Shown in pieces: positions 8,463 through 17,345 of a stretch of DNA of 64,000 bases; the stretch's first letter is position 1, and each line of letters opens with the position of its first letter. The notes beneath the pieces are model-generated. The model was not told the origin of the DNA and did not search any database. It saw only the letters and a list, made by a program, of their open reading frames with translations. This DNA comes from Streptomyces cathayae (lineage in GTDB: Bacteria > Actinomycetota > Actinomycetes > Streptomycetales > Streptomycetaceae). The DNA lies in contig NZ_CP121682.1 of NCBI RefSeq assembly GCF_029760955.1, forward strand, positions 5,394,001 through 5,458,000, read 5' to 3'. Both the position numbers and the translations under genes were made by a program.

Positions 8463-9598
8463 TGGCCACGGACTACTACGCCGTACTCGGCGTACGCCGC
8501 GACGCTTCGCAGGAGGAGATCAAGAAGGCCTTCCGGCGGCTCGCCCGCGAGCTGCATCCGGACGTCAACCCGGATCCGAAGACCCAGGAGCGGTTCAAGG
8601 AGATCAACGCCGCCTACGAGGTGCTGTCGGACCCGCAGAAGAAGCAGGTCTACGACCTCGGCGGCGATCCGCTCCAGCAGGCCGGGGCCGGCGGCGCGGG
8701 CGGCTTCGGCGCGGGTGGCTTCGGGAACTTCTCCGACATCATGGACGCGTTCTTCGGCACGGCGTCGCAGCGCGGTCCGCGCTCGCGCACCCGCCGCGGC
8801 CAGGACGCCATGATCCGGATCGAGGTCGAGCTGGACGAGGCCGCGTTCGGCACGACCAAGGACATCCAGGTCGACACGGCGATCGTGTGCACCACGTGCA
8901 GCGGTGAGGGCGCCGCGCCGGGGACCAGCGCGCAGACCTGTGACATGTGCCGCGGCCGCGGTGAGGTCTCGCAGGTCACCCGGTCCTTCCTGGGCCAGGT
9001 CATGACCTCGCGCCCCTGCCCGCAGTGCCAGGGCTTCGGCACCGTCGTCCCGAACCCGTGCCCGGAGTGCGCCGGCGACGGACGCGTCCGCTCCCGCCGC
9101 ACCCTGACCGTGAAGATCCCGGCCGGTGTCGACAACGGCACCCGGATCCAGCTGGCCGGCGAGGGCGAGGTCGGCCCCGGCGGCGGTCCCGCCGGCGACC
9201 TGTACGTGGAGATCCACGAGCTGCCGCACAGCACCTTCCAGCGGCGCGGCGACGACCTGCACTGCACGGTCACCCTCCCGATGACGGCGGCCGCCCTCGG
9301 CACCAAGGTGCCGCTGGAGACGCTGGACGGCATGGAGGAGGTCGACATCCGGCCCGGCACCCAGTCCGGCCAGTCGATCCCGCTGCACGGCCGGGGCGTC
9401 ACGCATCTGCGCGGCGGCGGCCGGGGCGACCTCATCGTGCACGTCGAGGTGCAGACCCCGAGCAAGCTCGACCCCGAACAGGAACGCCTGCTGCGCGAAC
9501 TCGCCAAGCTCCGTGGCGAGGAGCGCCCGCTGGGCCAGTTCCAGCCCGGGCAGCAGGGGCTGTTCTCCCGGTTGAAGGACGCTTTCAACGGGCGCTGA
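8462..9598 (+). CDS. dnaJ: Molecular chaperone DnaJ
   Basis: 378 residues, with all standard DnaJ parts. The J domain (1-66) has the HPD tripeptide at 32-34 that stimulates DnaK ATPase. A short Gly/Phe region follows at about 76-95. The zinc-binding domain has four CxxCxGxG units ([32 protein letters not shown]). The C-terminal substrate-binding domain follows. The GTG start overlaps the hrcA stop (TAGTG). This is the hrcA-linked copy; Streptomyces usually has another dnaJ next to dnaK, outside this window. Regulation is through the upstream CIRCE. Confidence 0.96.
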   Translation: MATDYYAVLGVRRDASQEEIKKAFRRLARELHPDVNPDPKTQERFKEINAAYEVLSDPQKKQVYDLGGDPLQQAGAGGAGGFGAGGFGNFSDIMDAFFGTASQRGPRSRTRRGQDAMIRIEVELDEAAFGTTKDIQVDTAIVCTTCSGEGAAPGTSAQTCDMCRGRGEVSQVTRSFLGQVMTSRPCPQCQGFGTVVPNPCPECAGDGRVRSRRTLTVKIPAGVDNGTRIQLAGEGEVGPGGGPAGDLYVEIHELPHSTFQRRGDDLHCTVTLPMTAAALGTKVPLETLDGMEEVDIRPGTQSGQSIPLHGRGVTHLRGGGRGDLIVHVEVQTPSKLDPEQERLLRELAKLRGEERPLGQFQPGQQGLFSRLKDAFNGR

Positions 9599-9667
9599 CG
9601 GACGACACCGACGGGTGGCGCGCGGGGGCCGGAAACGGCTCCCGCGGAGCTCCGGAAGGTGGTCCGC

Positions 9668-9710
9668 AGGTGCCCCGGGAGCTGCCCCGAAGGTGCCCCG
9701 AAGGTGCCCT
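9668..9710. repeat. Short imperfect tandem repeat in the dnaJ-NMO spacer
   Basis: AGGTGCCCC, AGCTGCCCCG, AAGGTGCCCCG and AAGGTGCCC follow one another, an 11-base unit repeated about four times with small changes. No coding frame uses it. It may be slippage-derived or part of a dnaJ 3' structure. Confidence 0.45.
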
Positions 9711-9776
9711 GGACACGGCCTGTGCCAAGGGCGAGGGCCGGTTGAGCCCCGATTCGGAGATGTCCGAAGGACGTGG

Positions 9777-9782
9777 CAACAT
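9777..9782 (+). promoter_or_regulatory. -10 element of probable leaderless transcript (nitronate monooxygenase gene)
   Basis: CAACAT ends 6 bases before the ATG at 9789, with no Shine-Dalgarno between. Confidence 0.4.
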
Positions 9783-9788
9783 GCCGTC

Positions 9789-10862
9789 ATGTCCTTGGCG
9801 CTCACCGATCTCCTTCCGCACCCCGTCGTGCAGGCACCCATGGCGGGCGGTGTCTCCGTGCCGCAGCTCGCCGCGGCCGTCTCCGAGGCGGGCGGGCTCG
9901 GCTTCCTGGCCGCCGGGTACAAGACCGCGGACGGGATGTACCAGGAGATCAAGCAGCTGCGCGGACTGACCGGCCACCCGTTCGGCGTCAACGTCTTCAT
10001 GCCCCAGCCCGAGACCCCCGACCCGGCCGCCGTGGGCGTCTACGCCCACCAGCTGGCCGGTGAGGCCTCCTGGTACGAGACCGAGCTCGGCGACCCCGAC
10101 AGCGGCCGCGACGACGGCTACGACGCCAAACTCGCCGTCCTGCTCGACAACCCGGTGCCGGTGGTGTCGTTCCACTTCGGTGTGCCGACCCGCGAGGTCC
10201 TGGACTCCCTGCGCCGCGTCGGCACGTTCACCCTGGCCACCGCGACCACCGCCGAGGAGGCGCGGGCCGTGGAGCGGGCGGGCGCCGACGCGGTGATCGC
10301 GCAGGGCGTCGAGGCCGGCGGCCACCAGGGCACCCACCGGGACCTCCCGGAGAACGACGGCTCCGGCGTCGGACTGCTGTCCCTGGTCGCCGAGGTGCGG
10401 GAGACGGTGGGCATCCCGATCGTCGCCGCCGGCGGCATCATGCGCGGCAGCCAGATCGCCGCGGTGCTCGCGGCCGGCGCCTGGGCGGCCCAGCTCGGCA
10501 CCGCCTTCGTCGCCACCCACGAGTCCGGCGCGCACGCCCTGCACAAGCAGGCGCTGACCAGCCCCCTGTACGTGCGCACCGAACTGACCCGCGCCTTCTC
10601 CGGACGCCCGGCCCGCGGCCTGGTCAACCGGTTCCTGCGTGAACACGGCCCGTACGCGCCCGCCGCCTACCCGGACGTCCACCACCTCGCCGCGCCGCTG
10701 CGCAGGGCCGCCGCCAAGGCGGGGGACGCACAGGGCATGGCCCTGTGGGCGGGACAGGGCCACCGGATGGCCCGGGAACTGCCCGCCGGGCAGCTGGTGG
10801 AGGTGCTGGTCGCCGAACTCGCCGCCACCCGCGCGGCGTTGTCGGCGGGGGGTGCCGGATGA
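9789..10862 (+). CDS. Nitronate monooxygenase family FMN protein
   Basis: 357 residues forming an FMN-binding TIM barrel. It starts MSLALTDLLPHPVVQAPMAG, where VQAPMAGG is the N-terminal FMN signature. AVIAQGVEAGGHQG and PIVAAGGIMRG are the phosphate-binding strands typical of 2-nitropropane dioxygenase-like enzymes. The His in GGHQG corresponds to the catalytic base. Members oxidise alkyl nitronates such as propionate 3-nitronate; the true substrate here is unknown. The gene overlaps rsmE by four bases (ATGA), so the two are co-translated. Confidence 0.85.
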   Translation: MSLALTDLLPHPVVQAPMAGGVSVPQLAAAVSEAGGLGFLAAGYKTADGMYQEIKQLRGLTGHPFGVNVFMPQPETPDPAAVGVYAHQLAGEASWYETELGDPDSGRDDGYDAKLAVLLDNPVPVVSFHFGVPTREVLDSLRRVGTFTLATATTAEEARAVERAGADAVIAQGVEAGGHQGTHRDLPENDGSGVGLLSLVAEVRETVGIPIVAAGGIMRGSQIAAVLAAGAWAAQLGTAFVATHESGAHALHKQALTSPLYVRTELTRAFSGRPARGLVNRFLREHGPYAPAAYPDVHHLAAPLRRAAAKAGDAQGMALWAGQGHRMARELPAGQLVEVLVAELAATRAALSAGGAG

Positions 10863-11599
10863 CCGCGCCGGTCTTCGTGGTGGAGGACTTCGGCACGGAC
10901 GGCTCCGGGCACCATGTGCTCGACGGCCCCGAGGGGCGGCACGCCGTCTCCGTGAAGCGGCTGCGGGCCGGGGAGAGCGTCGTCCTCACCGACGGCGCGG
11001 GCCGCAGGGCCGAGGGCGAGGTGACCGGCACCGAGGGCAAGGACCGGCTGATCGTGCGCCTCGGGGACGTCGTCGAGGAGCCCGTGGAGTGGCCCCGGCT
11101 CACCGTCGTCCAGGCGCTGCCCAAGGGCGACCGGGGCGAGCTGGCCGTGGAGACGATGACCGAGGTCGGCGTCGACGCGATCGTGCCGTGGTCCGCGGCG
11201 CGCTGCGTCACGCAGTGGAAGGGCGAGCGCGGTCTGAAGTCCCTCGCCAAGTGGCGGGCGACGGCCCGGGAGGCCGGCAAGCAGTCCCGTCGGGCGCGCT
11301 TCCCCGAGGTCGCGGACGCGGCGACGAGCAAGCAGGTTGTCTCACTTCTCGCCGAAGCCGACTTCGCCGCCGTGCTCCACGAGAGCGGCACCGAGCCCCT
11401 GGCGACCGCCGGACTCCCCGCCACCGGCAGCATCGTGCTGGTCGTCGGCCCCGAAGGCGGGGTCTCGCCGGAGGAGCTGGCGCTCTTCGCGCAGGCTGGC
11501 GCCACGCCCTACCGACTGGGCCGCAGCGTCCTGCGCACCTCCACCGCGGGCACCGCCGCCGCGGCCGTCCTCCTGGCCCGCACGGGCCGCTGGTCCTGA
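10859..11599 (+). CDS. rsmE: 16S rRNA (uracil1498-N3)-methyltransferase RsmE
   Basis: 246 residues. The SPOUT methyltransferase knot is shown by VLVVGPEGGVSPEE and YRLGRSVLRTSTAG near the C-terminus, which form the SAM pocket. The N-terminal PUA-like domain contains GRHAVSVKRLRAGE. RsmE methylates U1498 of 16S rRNA in the 30S subunit. In many bacteria it lies near dnaJ, as here. The ATG overlaps the stop of the preceding gene (ATGA), so no separate ribosome site is needed. Confidence 0.93.
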   Translation: MTAPVFVVEDFGTDGSGHHVLDGPEGRHAVSVKRLRAGESVVLTDGAGRRAEGEVTGTEGKDRLIVRLGDVVEEPVEWPRLTVVQALPKGDRGELAVETMTEVGVDAIVPWSAARCVTQWKGERGLKSLAKWRATAREAGKQSRRARFPEVADAATSKQVVSLLAEADFAAVLHESGTEPLATAGLPATGSIVLVVGPEGGVSPEELALFAQAGATPYRLGRSVLRTSTAGTAAAAVLLARTGRWS

Positions 11600-11640
11600 C
11601 CCCCCGGACGGCCGTTCGCCGTCAGCCGCGCGGCCGGCCG

Positions 11641-11988
11641 TCAGCGGTCCGCCGCGCGGGCGGCGGCGACCGCCGGGAACAGGTCCCAGCCGTCCGGCTC
11701 CGCGGCCCCGGTGAGCAGCCCGCGCCGGACCGCCTCGTCGACGAAGGCCCGTACGACACCGGGCTCGTGCAGGTCGAGCGCCGCGTGCCCGCCGAGGGCC
11801 ACAGCCCCGGAGTGCAGGAAACCGTCGGGGACGAAACGGCCCTCGCCGCCCCGGAACACCAGGTGGGTCATGGTCGTCGTCCCCTCCCGGGTCAGTGCGA
11901 GCACCTCATGGCAGGGCTCGCCGGTGTGGTGCCGATGACGCACCGACCACAGGGAGACGGCCGTTCCGCCCGGGGCGGTGTCGTCCAC
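11641..11988 (-). CDS. Hypothetical protein (115 aa)
   Basis: The frame has typical GC3 bias and reads VDDTAPGGTAVSLWSVRHRH from a GTG at 11988 to DLFPAVAAARAADR. No membrane segment, signal or known motif is seen; the middle (LVFRGGEGRFVPDGFLHSG) looks like beta-strand-rich sequence. It is convergent with rsmE and divergent from the lipoprotein gene at 12092. The start is uncertain because no ATG or ribosome site is seen nearby. I do not recognise the family. Confidence 0.6.
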   Translation of the reverse strand: MDDTAPGGTAVSLWSVRHRHHTGEPCHEVLALTREGTTTMTHLVFRGGEGRFVPDGFLHSGAVALGGHAALDLHEPGVVRAFVDEAVRRGLLTGAAEPDGWDLFPAVAAARAADR

Positions 11989-12091
11989 GACGAGCCGTCT
12001 GGCCGGCGTTCGCTGCGCATCACTCCACGGTAGTGAGGAGTGGCCGTATGCGCCCTACCGTCACGCGTGGGGCGGTGGCAGGCTGCCGGGC

Positions 12092-12637
12092 ATGGGGGCA
12101 TCGAGGTGGGTCCGGGACGGGACACGGTGGCGGCGGGCGGCGTCGGCCGTCGGGTTGGTCGTGGTCGCCGTGGGCGGGGCCGTGGCGTGCGAGCCGGGTG
12201 CGATCGGCACGGCGTCGGTGGCGTACACGACCGACGAGACGGTCACCAGAGAGCTCAACCGGCAGAAGGCCGGGGTGCGGTGGCTCAGCTGCACCGCCTC
12301 CTACGGGAACCAGGACGGCGCGTCGTCGCGGCCCGCGAGCGAGGACACCGTGGCCACCGTGGACTGCGACGGGGAGACCGAGGACGGCAAGGAGATCACC
12401 GTCACCGGGAAGATCACCCATGCCGTCGACGGCGCCTGTGTGCGCGGGGACATCACCGCGAAAGTGGACGGCAAGCAGTGGTTCCGGGTCGACGGCCTGG
12501 GCGACTGCGACGCCACCAGCCCGCCCGCGGTGGGCGAGCCCACGCACCGGGGCCCGCGGCCCACCGTCACCGTGACGGTCACCACGACCGTGTGGTGCGA
12601 GCAGTACCCGTCCTGTCGCCCCGTCGAGGGCAAGTGA
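12092..12637 (+). CDS. Putative secreted or lipid-anchored protein
   Basis: 181 residues. The N-terminus has Arg residues, a hydrophobic stretch (AASAVGLVVVAVGGAVA) and then Cys at residue 33 (GGAVAC), a weak lipobox, so it may be a lipoprotein. The body holds Cys residues in LSCTAS, TVDCDGE, GACVRGD and GDCDA that could pair in disulfides. It ends in a Thr/Val run (PTVTVTVTTTVWCEQYPSC). No enzyme motif is visible. It ends 45 bases before the tricorn gene, on the same strand. Confidence 0.65.
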   Translation: MGASRWVRDGTRWRRAASAVGLVVVAVGGAVACEPGAIGTASVAYTTDETVTRELNRQKAGVRWLSCTASYGNQDGASSRPASEDTVATVDCDGETEDGKEITVTGKITHAVDGACVRGDITAKVDGKQWFRVDGLGDCDATSPPAVGEPTHRGPRPTVTVTVTTTVWCEQYPSCRPVEGK

Positions 12638-12670
12638 TCCAAACCCCTGTCCAGGCCGACCGCGCGTGCA

Positions 12671-12676
12671 TAGGGT
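12671..12676 (+). promoter_or_regulatory. -10 element of probable leaderless tricorn transcript
   Basis: TAGGGT is followed by 6 bases and the GTG at 12683; no Shine-Dalgarno is visible. Confidence 0.45.
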
Positions 12677-12682
12677 GATCGA

Positions 12683-15600
12683 GTGACACAGTCTGCATCG
12701 GTCGCCCCCGCCGCGTATCTCCGGTTCCCGCATCCGCACGGCGAGTTGGTCGCCTTCACCGCCGAGGACGACGTGTGGCTCGCCCCGCTCGACGGCGGCC
12801 GGGCCTGGCGGGTGAGTGCCGACAACGTGCCGGTGACGCTCCCCCGTATCTCGCCCGACGGCACCACCGTCGCCTGGACCTCCACCCGGGACGGCGCCCC
12901 CGAGGTGCACACCGCGCCCGTCGAGGGCGGCCCCGGCCGGCGTCTGACGTACTGGGGGAGCGGGAAGACCCAGGTGCGCGGCTGGACCCCGGACGGGAAG
13001 GTCCTCGCGCTCAGCACCCAGGGCCAGGCCAGTCTGCGCCGCACCTGGGCCCGCGCGATCCCCCTCGACGGCGGACCCGCCACCACCCTGCCGTACGGCC
13101 CCGTCGGCGACGTCGCCCACGGGCCGCGCACGGTCCTGCTGTCCGCGACGATGGGCCGCGAGGCCGCCTGGTGGAAGCGGTACCGGGGCGGCACGGCGGG
13201 CAAGCTGTGGATCGAGCAGGCCACCGGAGACGGGGACGACGGTGCCGACAACCCGGCCGACGGCTCAGGGGAGTTCGTCCGGCTGCACGGTGACCTCGAC
13301 GGGAACATCGAGTACCCGCTGTGGGTGGGGATGGGGGTCCCCCCTGTTCGAGCGGAGCCGAGAACTTGGGGGAGGCTTGGGTTCCTCTCCGACCACGAGG
13401 GCACCGGTGCCCTGTACTCCTCCCTCGCCGACGGGTCCGACCTGCGCCGGCACACCCCCCTCGGGGGTTTCTACGCCCGGCACGCCGCCACCGACGGCAC
13501 CCGCGTCGTGTACTCCTGCGCCGGTGAACTGTGGATCCTCGACGACCTGGACGGGGCCGAGCCGCGCCGGCTCGACATCCGGCTGGGCGGGCAGCGCGTC
13601 GACCTCCAGCCGTTCCCGGTGAACGCCGCCCGCTGGTTCGGCTCCGCCTCCCCCGACCACACCGCGCGCGGCAGCGCCGTCTGCGTGCGCGGCACCGTCC
13701 ACTGGGTCACCCACCGCGCCGGCCCCGCCCGCGCGCTCGCCGCCACCCCCGGTGTACGGGCCCGCCGCCCGCACACCTTCCGCGCGGACGGCGAGGAATG
13801 GGTGGTGTGGGTGACGGACGCCGAGGGCGAGGACGCCCTGGAGTTCGCCCCCGCCACCGGCCTCGCCCCCGGAGCGAGGCCGCGCCGGATCGCCGCCGGA
13901 CAGCTCGGCCGCGTCCTGGGCCTGGCCATGGCACCCGACGGCAGCCGCGCCGCGGTCGCCTCGCACGACGGCCGTCTCCTGCTCGTCGAGCGGGAGAGCG
14001 GCGAGGTCCGCGAGGTCGACCGCAGCGAGCACGGCGACGTCTCCGGGCTGACCTTCTCGCCCGACTCCGCCTGGCTCGCCTGGTCCCACCCCGGCCCCCG
14101 CCCGCTCAGCCAGCTGCGGCTCGCCGACCTCACCGACCTGTCGGTCACCGAGGCGACCCCGCTGCGCTTCCAGGACTACGCGCCCGCGTTCACCCTCGAC
14201 GGCAAGCACCTCGCCTTCCTGTCGACCCGCTCCTTCGACCCCGTCTACGACGAGCACGTCTTCGACCTCGCCTTCGTCGAGGGCGACCGCCCGCACCTGA
14301 TCACCCTCGCCGCGACGACGCCGTCCCCGTTCGGCCCGCAGCGGCACGGCCGTCCCTTCGAGACGCCGGACCGGGACGAGACCCCCGACAGCGAGGGCAC
14401 CCCCACCACCCGGATCGACCTCGAGGGGCTGGCCGACCGGATCGTGCCGTTCCCGGTGGAGGCCGCCCGCTACTCCAACCTGCGCGCCGCCAAGGACGGG
14501 GTGCTGTGGCTGCGGCACCCGGTGCGCGGTGTGCTCGGCGCCTCCAGGGCCACCCCCGACGACCCCGACCCCAAGACCGAGCTGGAGCGCTACGACCTCG
14601 TCCAGCAGCGCCTCGAGCATCTGGCCGCGGACGCCGACCACTTCGAGGTCAGCGGCGACGGCAAGCGGGTGCTGCTGTGGACCGACGGGCGGCTGAAGGT
14701 CGTCCCCAGCGACCGGCGCGCGCCGAACGACGACGACAGCGACGGCAACATCACCGTCGACCTCGACCGGGTGCGCCAGTTCGTCGACCCGGCCGCCGAG
14801 TGGCGGCAGATGTTCGACGAGGCCGGCCGCATCATGCGGGACAACTACTGGCGGCCGGACATGAACGGCGTCGACTGGGACGGCGTCCTCGACCGCTACC
14901 GGCCCGTCCTCGACCGGCTCGCCACCCACGACGACCTGGTCGACCTCCTCTGGGAGGTGCAGGGCGAACTCGGCACCTCGCACGCCTACGTCACCCCGGG
15001 CGGCGGCCACGGCGGCGGTGCCCGGCAGGGCCTGCTCGGCGCGGACATCTCCCGCCACGAGGACCGCAGTTGGCGCGTCGACCGGATCCTGCCCGCGGAG
15101 ACCTCCGATCCGCAGGGCCGCTCCCCGCTGGCCGCGCCCGGCGTCGCGATCCGCACCGGTGACGCGATCGTCGCCGTGGCCGGACAGCCGGTCGACCCGG
15201 TGGCCGGACCGGCGCCGCTGCTGGTCGGCACCGCGGGCAGACCGGTCGAGCTGACCGTCTCCCCGGCCGGCGGCGGGGAGCCGCGGCACGCGGTCGTCGT
15301 CCCCGTCGCCGACGAGGAGCCGCTGCGCTACCACGCCTGGGTCGCCGACCGGCGGGCCCACGTCCACGAACGGTCCGGTGGCCGGCTCGGCTACCTCCAC
15401 GTGCCCGACATGCAGGCCCCCGGCTGGGCCCAAATCCACCGAGACCTGCGGGTCGAGGTGACCCGCGAGGGCCTGATCGTGGACGTCCGGGAGAACCGCG
15501 GCGGACACACCTCCCAGCTCGTCGTCGAGAAGCTGGCCCGGCGGATCGTCGGCTGGGGCGTGCCGCGCGGCATGAGTCCGGACAGCTACCCGCAGGACGC

Positions 15601-15967
15601 GCCGCGCGGCCCCGTGGTCGCCGTCGCCAACGAGTTCTCCGGCTCCGACGGCGACATCGTCAACGCGGCGATCAAGGCGCTCGGTATCGGCCCGGTCGTC
15701 GGCACCCGCACCTGGGGCGGCGTCATCGGCATCGACAGCCGCTACCGGCTCGTCGACGGCACCCTGGTCACCCAGCCCAAGTACGCCTTCTGGCTGGAGG
15801 GGTACGGCTGGGGCGTGGAGAACCACGGAGTGGACCCGGACGTCGAGGTGGTGCAGCGCCCGCAGGACCACGCGGCGGGGCGGGACGTGCAGCTGGACGA
15901 GGCGGTCCGGCTGGCGCTGGCGGCCCTGGCGGAGAACCCCGCGAAGCAGCCGCCGTCCCTTTCCTGA
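12683..15967 (+). CDS. Tricorn protease homolog (S41 family)
   Basis: 1094 residues, full length for tricorn. Two N-terminal beta-propellers (to about residue 680) gate substrate. A PDZ domain lies near 780-870 and the S41 core follows. Catalytic elements visible are TSHAYV at about 765 (Ser-His pair), FSGSDGD at about 986 (nucleophile region) and GVENHG near 1052 (Glu). Tricorn trims oligopeptides released by the proteasome and acts in the cytosol; no signal peptide is present. A palindromic dispersed-repeat-like sequence is embedded in frame at about residues 217-231, adding residues such as MGVPPVRAEPRTWG to the first propeller. The GTG start appears leaderless. Confidence 0.93.
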   Translation: MTQSASVAPAAYLRFPHPHGELVAFTAEDDVWLAPLDGGRAWRVSADNVPVTLPRISPDGTTVAWTSTRDGAPEVHTAPVEGGPGRRLTYWGSGKTQVRGWTPDGKVLALSTQGQASLRRTWARAIPLDGGPATTLPYGPVGDVAHGPRTVLLSATMGREAAWWKRYRGGTAGKLWIEQATGDGDDGADNPADGSGEFVRLHGDLDGNIEYPLWVGMGVPPVRAEPRTWGRLGFLSDHEGTGALYSSLADGSDLRRHTPLGGFYARHAATDGTRVVYSCAGELWILDDLDGAEPRRLDIRLGGQRVDLQPFPVNAARWFGSASPDHTARGSAVCVRGTVHWVTHRAGPARALAATPGVRARRPHTFRADGEEWVVWVTDAEGEDALEFAPATGLAPGARPRRIAAGQLGRVLGLAMAPDGSRAAVASHDGRLLLVERESGEVREVDRSEHGDVSGLTFSPDSAWLAWSHPGPRPLSQLRLADLTDLSVTEATPLRFQDYAPAFTLDGKHLAFLSTRSFDPVYDEHVFDLAFVEGDRPHLITLAATTPSPFGPQRHGRPFETPDRDETPDSEGTPTTRIDLEGLADRIVPFPVEAARYSNLRAAKDGVLWLRHPVRGVLGASRATPDDPDPKTELERYDLVQQRLEHLAADADHFEVSGDGKRVLLWTDGRLKVVPSDRRAPNDDDSDGNITVDLDRVRQFVDPAAEWRQMFDEAGRIMRDNYWRPDMNGVDWDGVLDRYRPVLDRLATHDDLVDLLWEVQGELGTSHAYVTPGGGHGGGARQGLLGADISRHEDRSWRVDRILPAETSDPQGRSPLAAPGVAIRTGDAIVAVAGQPVDPVAGPAPLLVGTAGRPVELTVSPAGGGEPRHAVVVPVADEEPLRYHAWVADRRAHVHERSGGRLGYLHVPDMQAPGWAQIHRDLRVEVTREGLIVDVRENRGGHTSQLVVEKLARRIVGWGVPRGMSPDSYPQDAPRGPVVAVANEFSGSDGDIVNAAIKALGIGPVVGTRTWGGVIGIDSRYRLVDGTLVTQPKYAFWLEGYGWGVENHGVDPDVEVVQRPQDHAAGRDVQLDEAVRLALAALAENPAKQPPSLS
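13331..13374. repeat. Palindromic repeat-like element inside the tricorn coding sequence
   Basis: The arms CCCCCTGTTC and GAACTTGGGGG flank a GAGCGGAGCCGA core, forming a stem with a single bulge. The pattern GGGGGTCCCCCC...TCGAGCGGAGCCGAGA...GGGGGAGG matches what I remember as a very common Streptomyces intergenic palindrome. Here it is read through in frame by the tricorn gene. Boundaries are approximate. Confidence 0.7.
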
Positions 15968-15979
15968 CGGCCGGGACGG

Positions 15980-16043
15980 ATACGATGCCCGGGTAGGCGA
16001 CCCCCCGGGCATCACCCGGGCAGTGACCGGGCAGCAACCGGGC
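15980..16043. promoter_or_regulatory. Spacer with -10-like box and ACCGGGCA tandem repeats before the HIT gene
   Basis: TACGAT near 15980 is a plausible -10. From about 16010 the units CCCGGGCA, GACCGGGCA and AACCGGGC repeat with a period of 10-11 bases up to the ribosome site GAGGAGG of the HIT gene. They could form alternative small hairpins with the upstream GCCCGGG. Confidence 0.35.
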
Positions 16044-16057
16044 GAGGAGGCACACCC

Positions 16058-16411
16058 ATGGCAGGGGAACCGCAGGACGACTGCCTGTTCTGCAAGATCG
16101 TCGCCGGGCAGGTCCCGTCGACGATCGTCCGCGAGACGGAGACGACCGTCGCGTTCCGCGACATAAACCCGCAGGCACCGACGCACGTCCTGGTCATCCC
16201 GAAGGCGCACCACAAGGACGCGGCGGCCCTGGCCGTGGCCGCTCCCGAGGTCGCGGCGGACGTCCTGCGCGAGGCCCAGGCCGTCGCGGACCAGGAGCAG
16301 TTGGAGAGCCACCGCGTCGTCTTCAACACCGGCAGCGGCGCCGGACAGACCGTCTGGCACGCGCACGCCCACGTCCTGGGCGGCCGCGGTCTCGAGTGGC
16401 CCCCCGGATAG
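16058..16411 (+). CDS. HIT family nucleotide-binding hydrolase
   Basis: 117 residues. The histidine triad motif is [10 protein letters not shown] (His-x-His-x-His) near the C-terminus, preceded by [13 protein letters not shown], the usual N-terminus of Hint-like proteins. These hydrolyse purine nucleotide phosphoramidates and related adenylylated compounds. ATG 16058 is supported by GAGGAGG 9 bases upstream. The next gene begins 8 bases after the stop or overlaps it if its GTG at 16396 is used, so they form one transcription unit. Confidence 0.92.
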   Translation: MAGEPQDDCLFCKIVAGQVPSTIVRETETTVAFRDINPQAPTHVLVIPKAHHKDAAALAVAAPEVAADVLREAQAVADQEQLESHRVVFNTGSGAGQTVWHAHAHVLGGRGLEWPPG

Positions 16412-16419
16412 GCGACTCC

Positions 16420-17325
16420 TTGTCCGTACGCGAACTGGTGGTCCTCGGCACCGCCAGCCAGGTCCCCACCCGCCACCGCAACCACAACGGCTATCTGCTG
16501 CGCTGGGACGGTGAGGGCATCCTGTTCGACCCCGGCGAGGGCACCCAGCGCCAGATGCTGCGCGCCGGGGTCGCCGCGCACGACCTGAACCGGATCTGCG
16601 TCACCCACTTCCACGGCGACCACTCGCTCGGCCTCGCCGGAGTGATCCAGCGCATCAACCTCGACCGGGTGCCGCACCCGGTCACCGCCCACTACCCGGG
16701 CTCCGGGCAGCGCTTCTTCGACCGGCTGCGCTACGCCACCGCCTACCGCGAGACGGTCGGCATCACCGAGGCGCCGGTCGGCGCCGACGGCCCGCTCGCC
16801 CGCACCGCCGGGTACACCCTGGAGGCGCGGAAACTGTCGCACCCCGTGGAGTCGTACGGCTACCGGCTGGTCGAACCCGACGGGCGGCGGATGCTGCCCG
16901 ACCGGCTCGCCGCGCACGGCATCAAGGGCCCGGACGTCGGCCGCCTCCAGCGCGAGGGCACGCTCGACGGGGTCCCGCTGGAGGAGGTGAGCGAGGTGCG
17001 GCGCGGCCAGCGGTTCGCGTTCGTCATGGACACCCGGCTCTGCCCGGGGGTGTACGCGCTGGCCGAGGGCTGCGACCTGCTCGTCATCGAGTCCACGTTC
17101 CTCGACGAGGACGAGGAACTCGCCGTCGAGCACGGCCATCTGACGGCGGGCCAGGCGGCCCGGGTGGCGCGGGACGCGGGCGTGCGGCACTTGGTGCTCA
17201 CCCACTTCAGCCAGCGCTACGGCGACCCGGAGGAGTTCGAACGGCAGGCACGGGCCGCCGGGTACGAGGGGGAGCTGACCGTGGCGCGCGATCTGCTGCG
17301 GGTGCCGCTTCCGAAGCGTCGCTGA
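16420..17325 (+). CDS. rnz: Ribonuclease Z-like MBL-fold enzyme
   Basis: 301 residues. [19 protein letters not shown] and [11 protein letters not shown] are typical tRNase Z N-terminal elements. [11 protein letters not shown] supplies the HxHxDH metal ligands, and later ligands lie in FVMDTR and VLTHFSQRY. The enzyme cleaves the 3' trailer of pre-tRNAs lacking an encoded CCA. The likely start is TTG 16420 (SVRELVVLG...); a GTG at 16396 overlapping the HIT gene is possible. Coupling to the HIT gene is tight. Confidence 0.87.
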   Translation: MSVRELVVLGTASQVPTRHRNHNGYLLRWDGEGILFDPGEGTQRQMLRAGVAAHDLNRICVTHFHGDHSLGLAGVIQRINLDRVPHPVTAHYPGSGQRFFDRLRYATAYRETVGITEAPVGADGPLARTAGYTLEARKLSHPVESYGYRLVEPDGRRMLPDRLAAHGIKGPDVGRLQREGTLDGVPLEEVSEVRRGQRFAFVMDTRLCPGVYALAEGCDLLVIESTFLDEDEELAVEHGHLTAGQAARVARDAGVRHLVLTHFSQRYGDPEEFERQARAAGYEGELTVARDLLRVPLPKRR

Positions 17326-17333
17326 GATCGCCG

Positions 17334-17339
17334 TACGAT
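17334..17339 (+). promoter_or_regulatory. -10 element of probable leaderless deaminase transcript
   Basis: TACGAT ends 6 bases before the ATG at 17346; no ribosome binding site is present in the 20-base spacer. Confidence 0.5.
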
Positions 17340-17345
17340 ATTTCG

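Noticed and set aside
13265..16372. 1035-residue minus-strand frame opposite tricorn
   Set aside because: Complementary shadow of a gene with intact catalytic motifs; no domain signature of its own.
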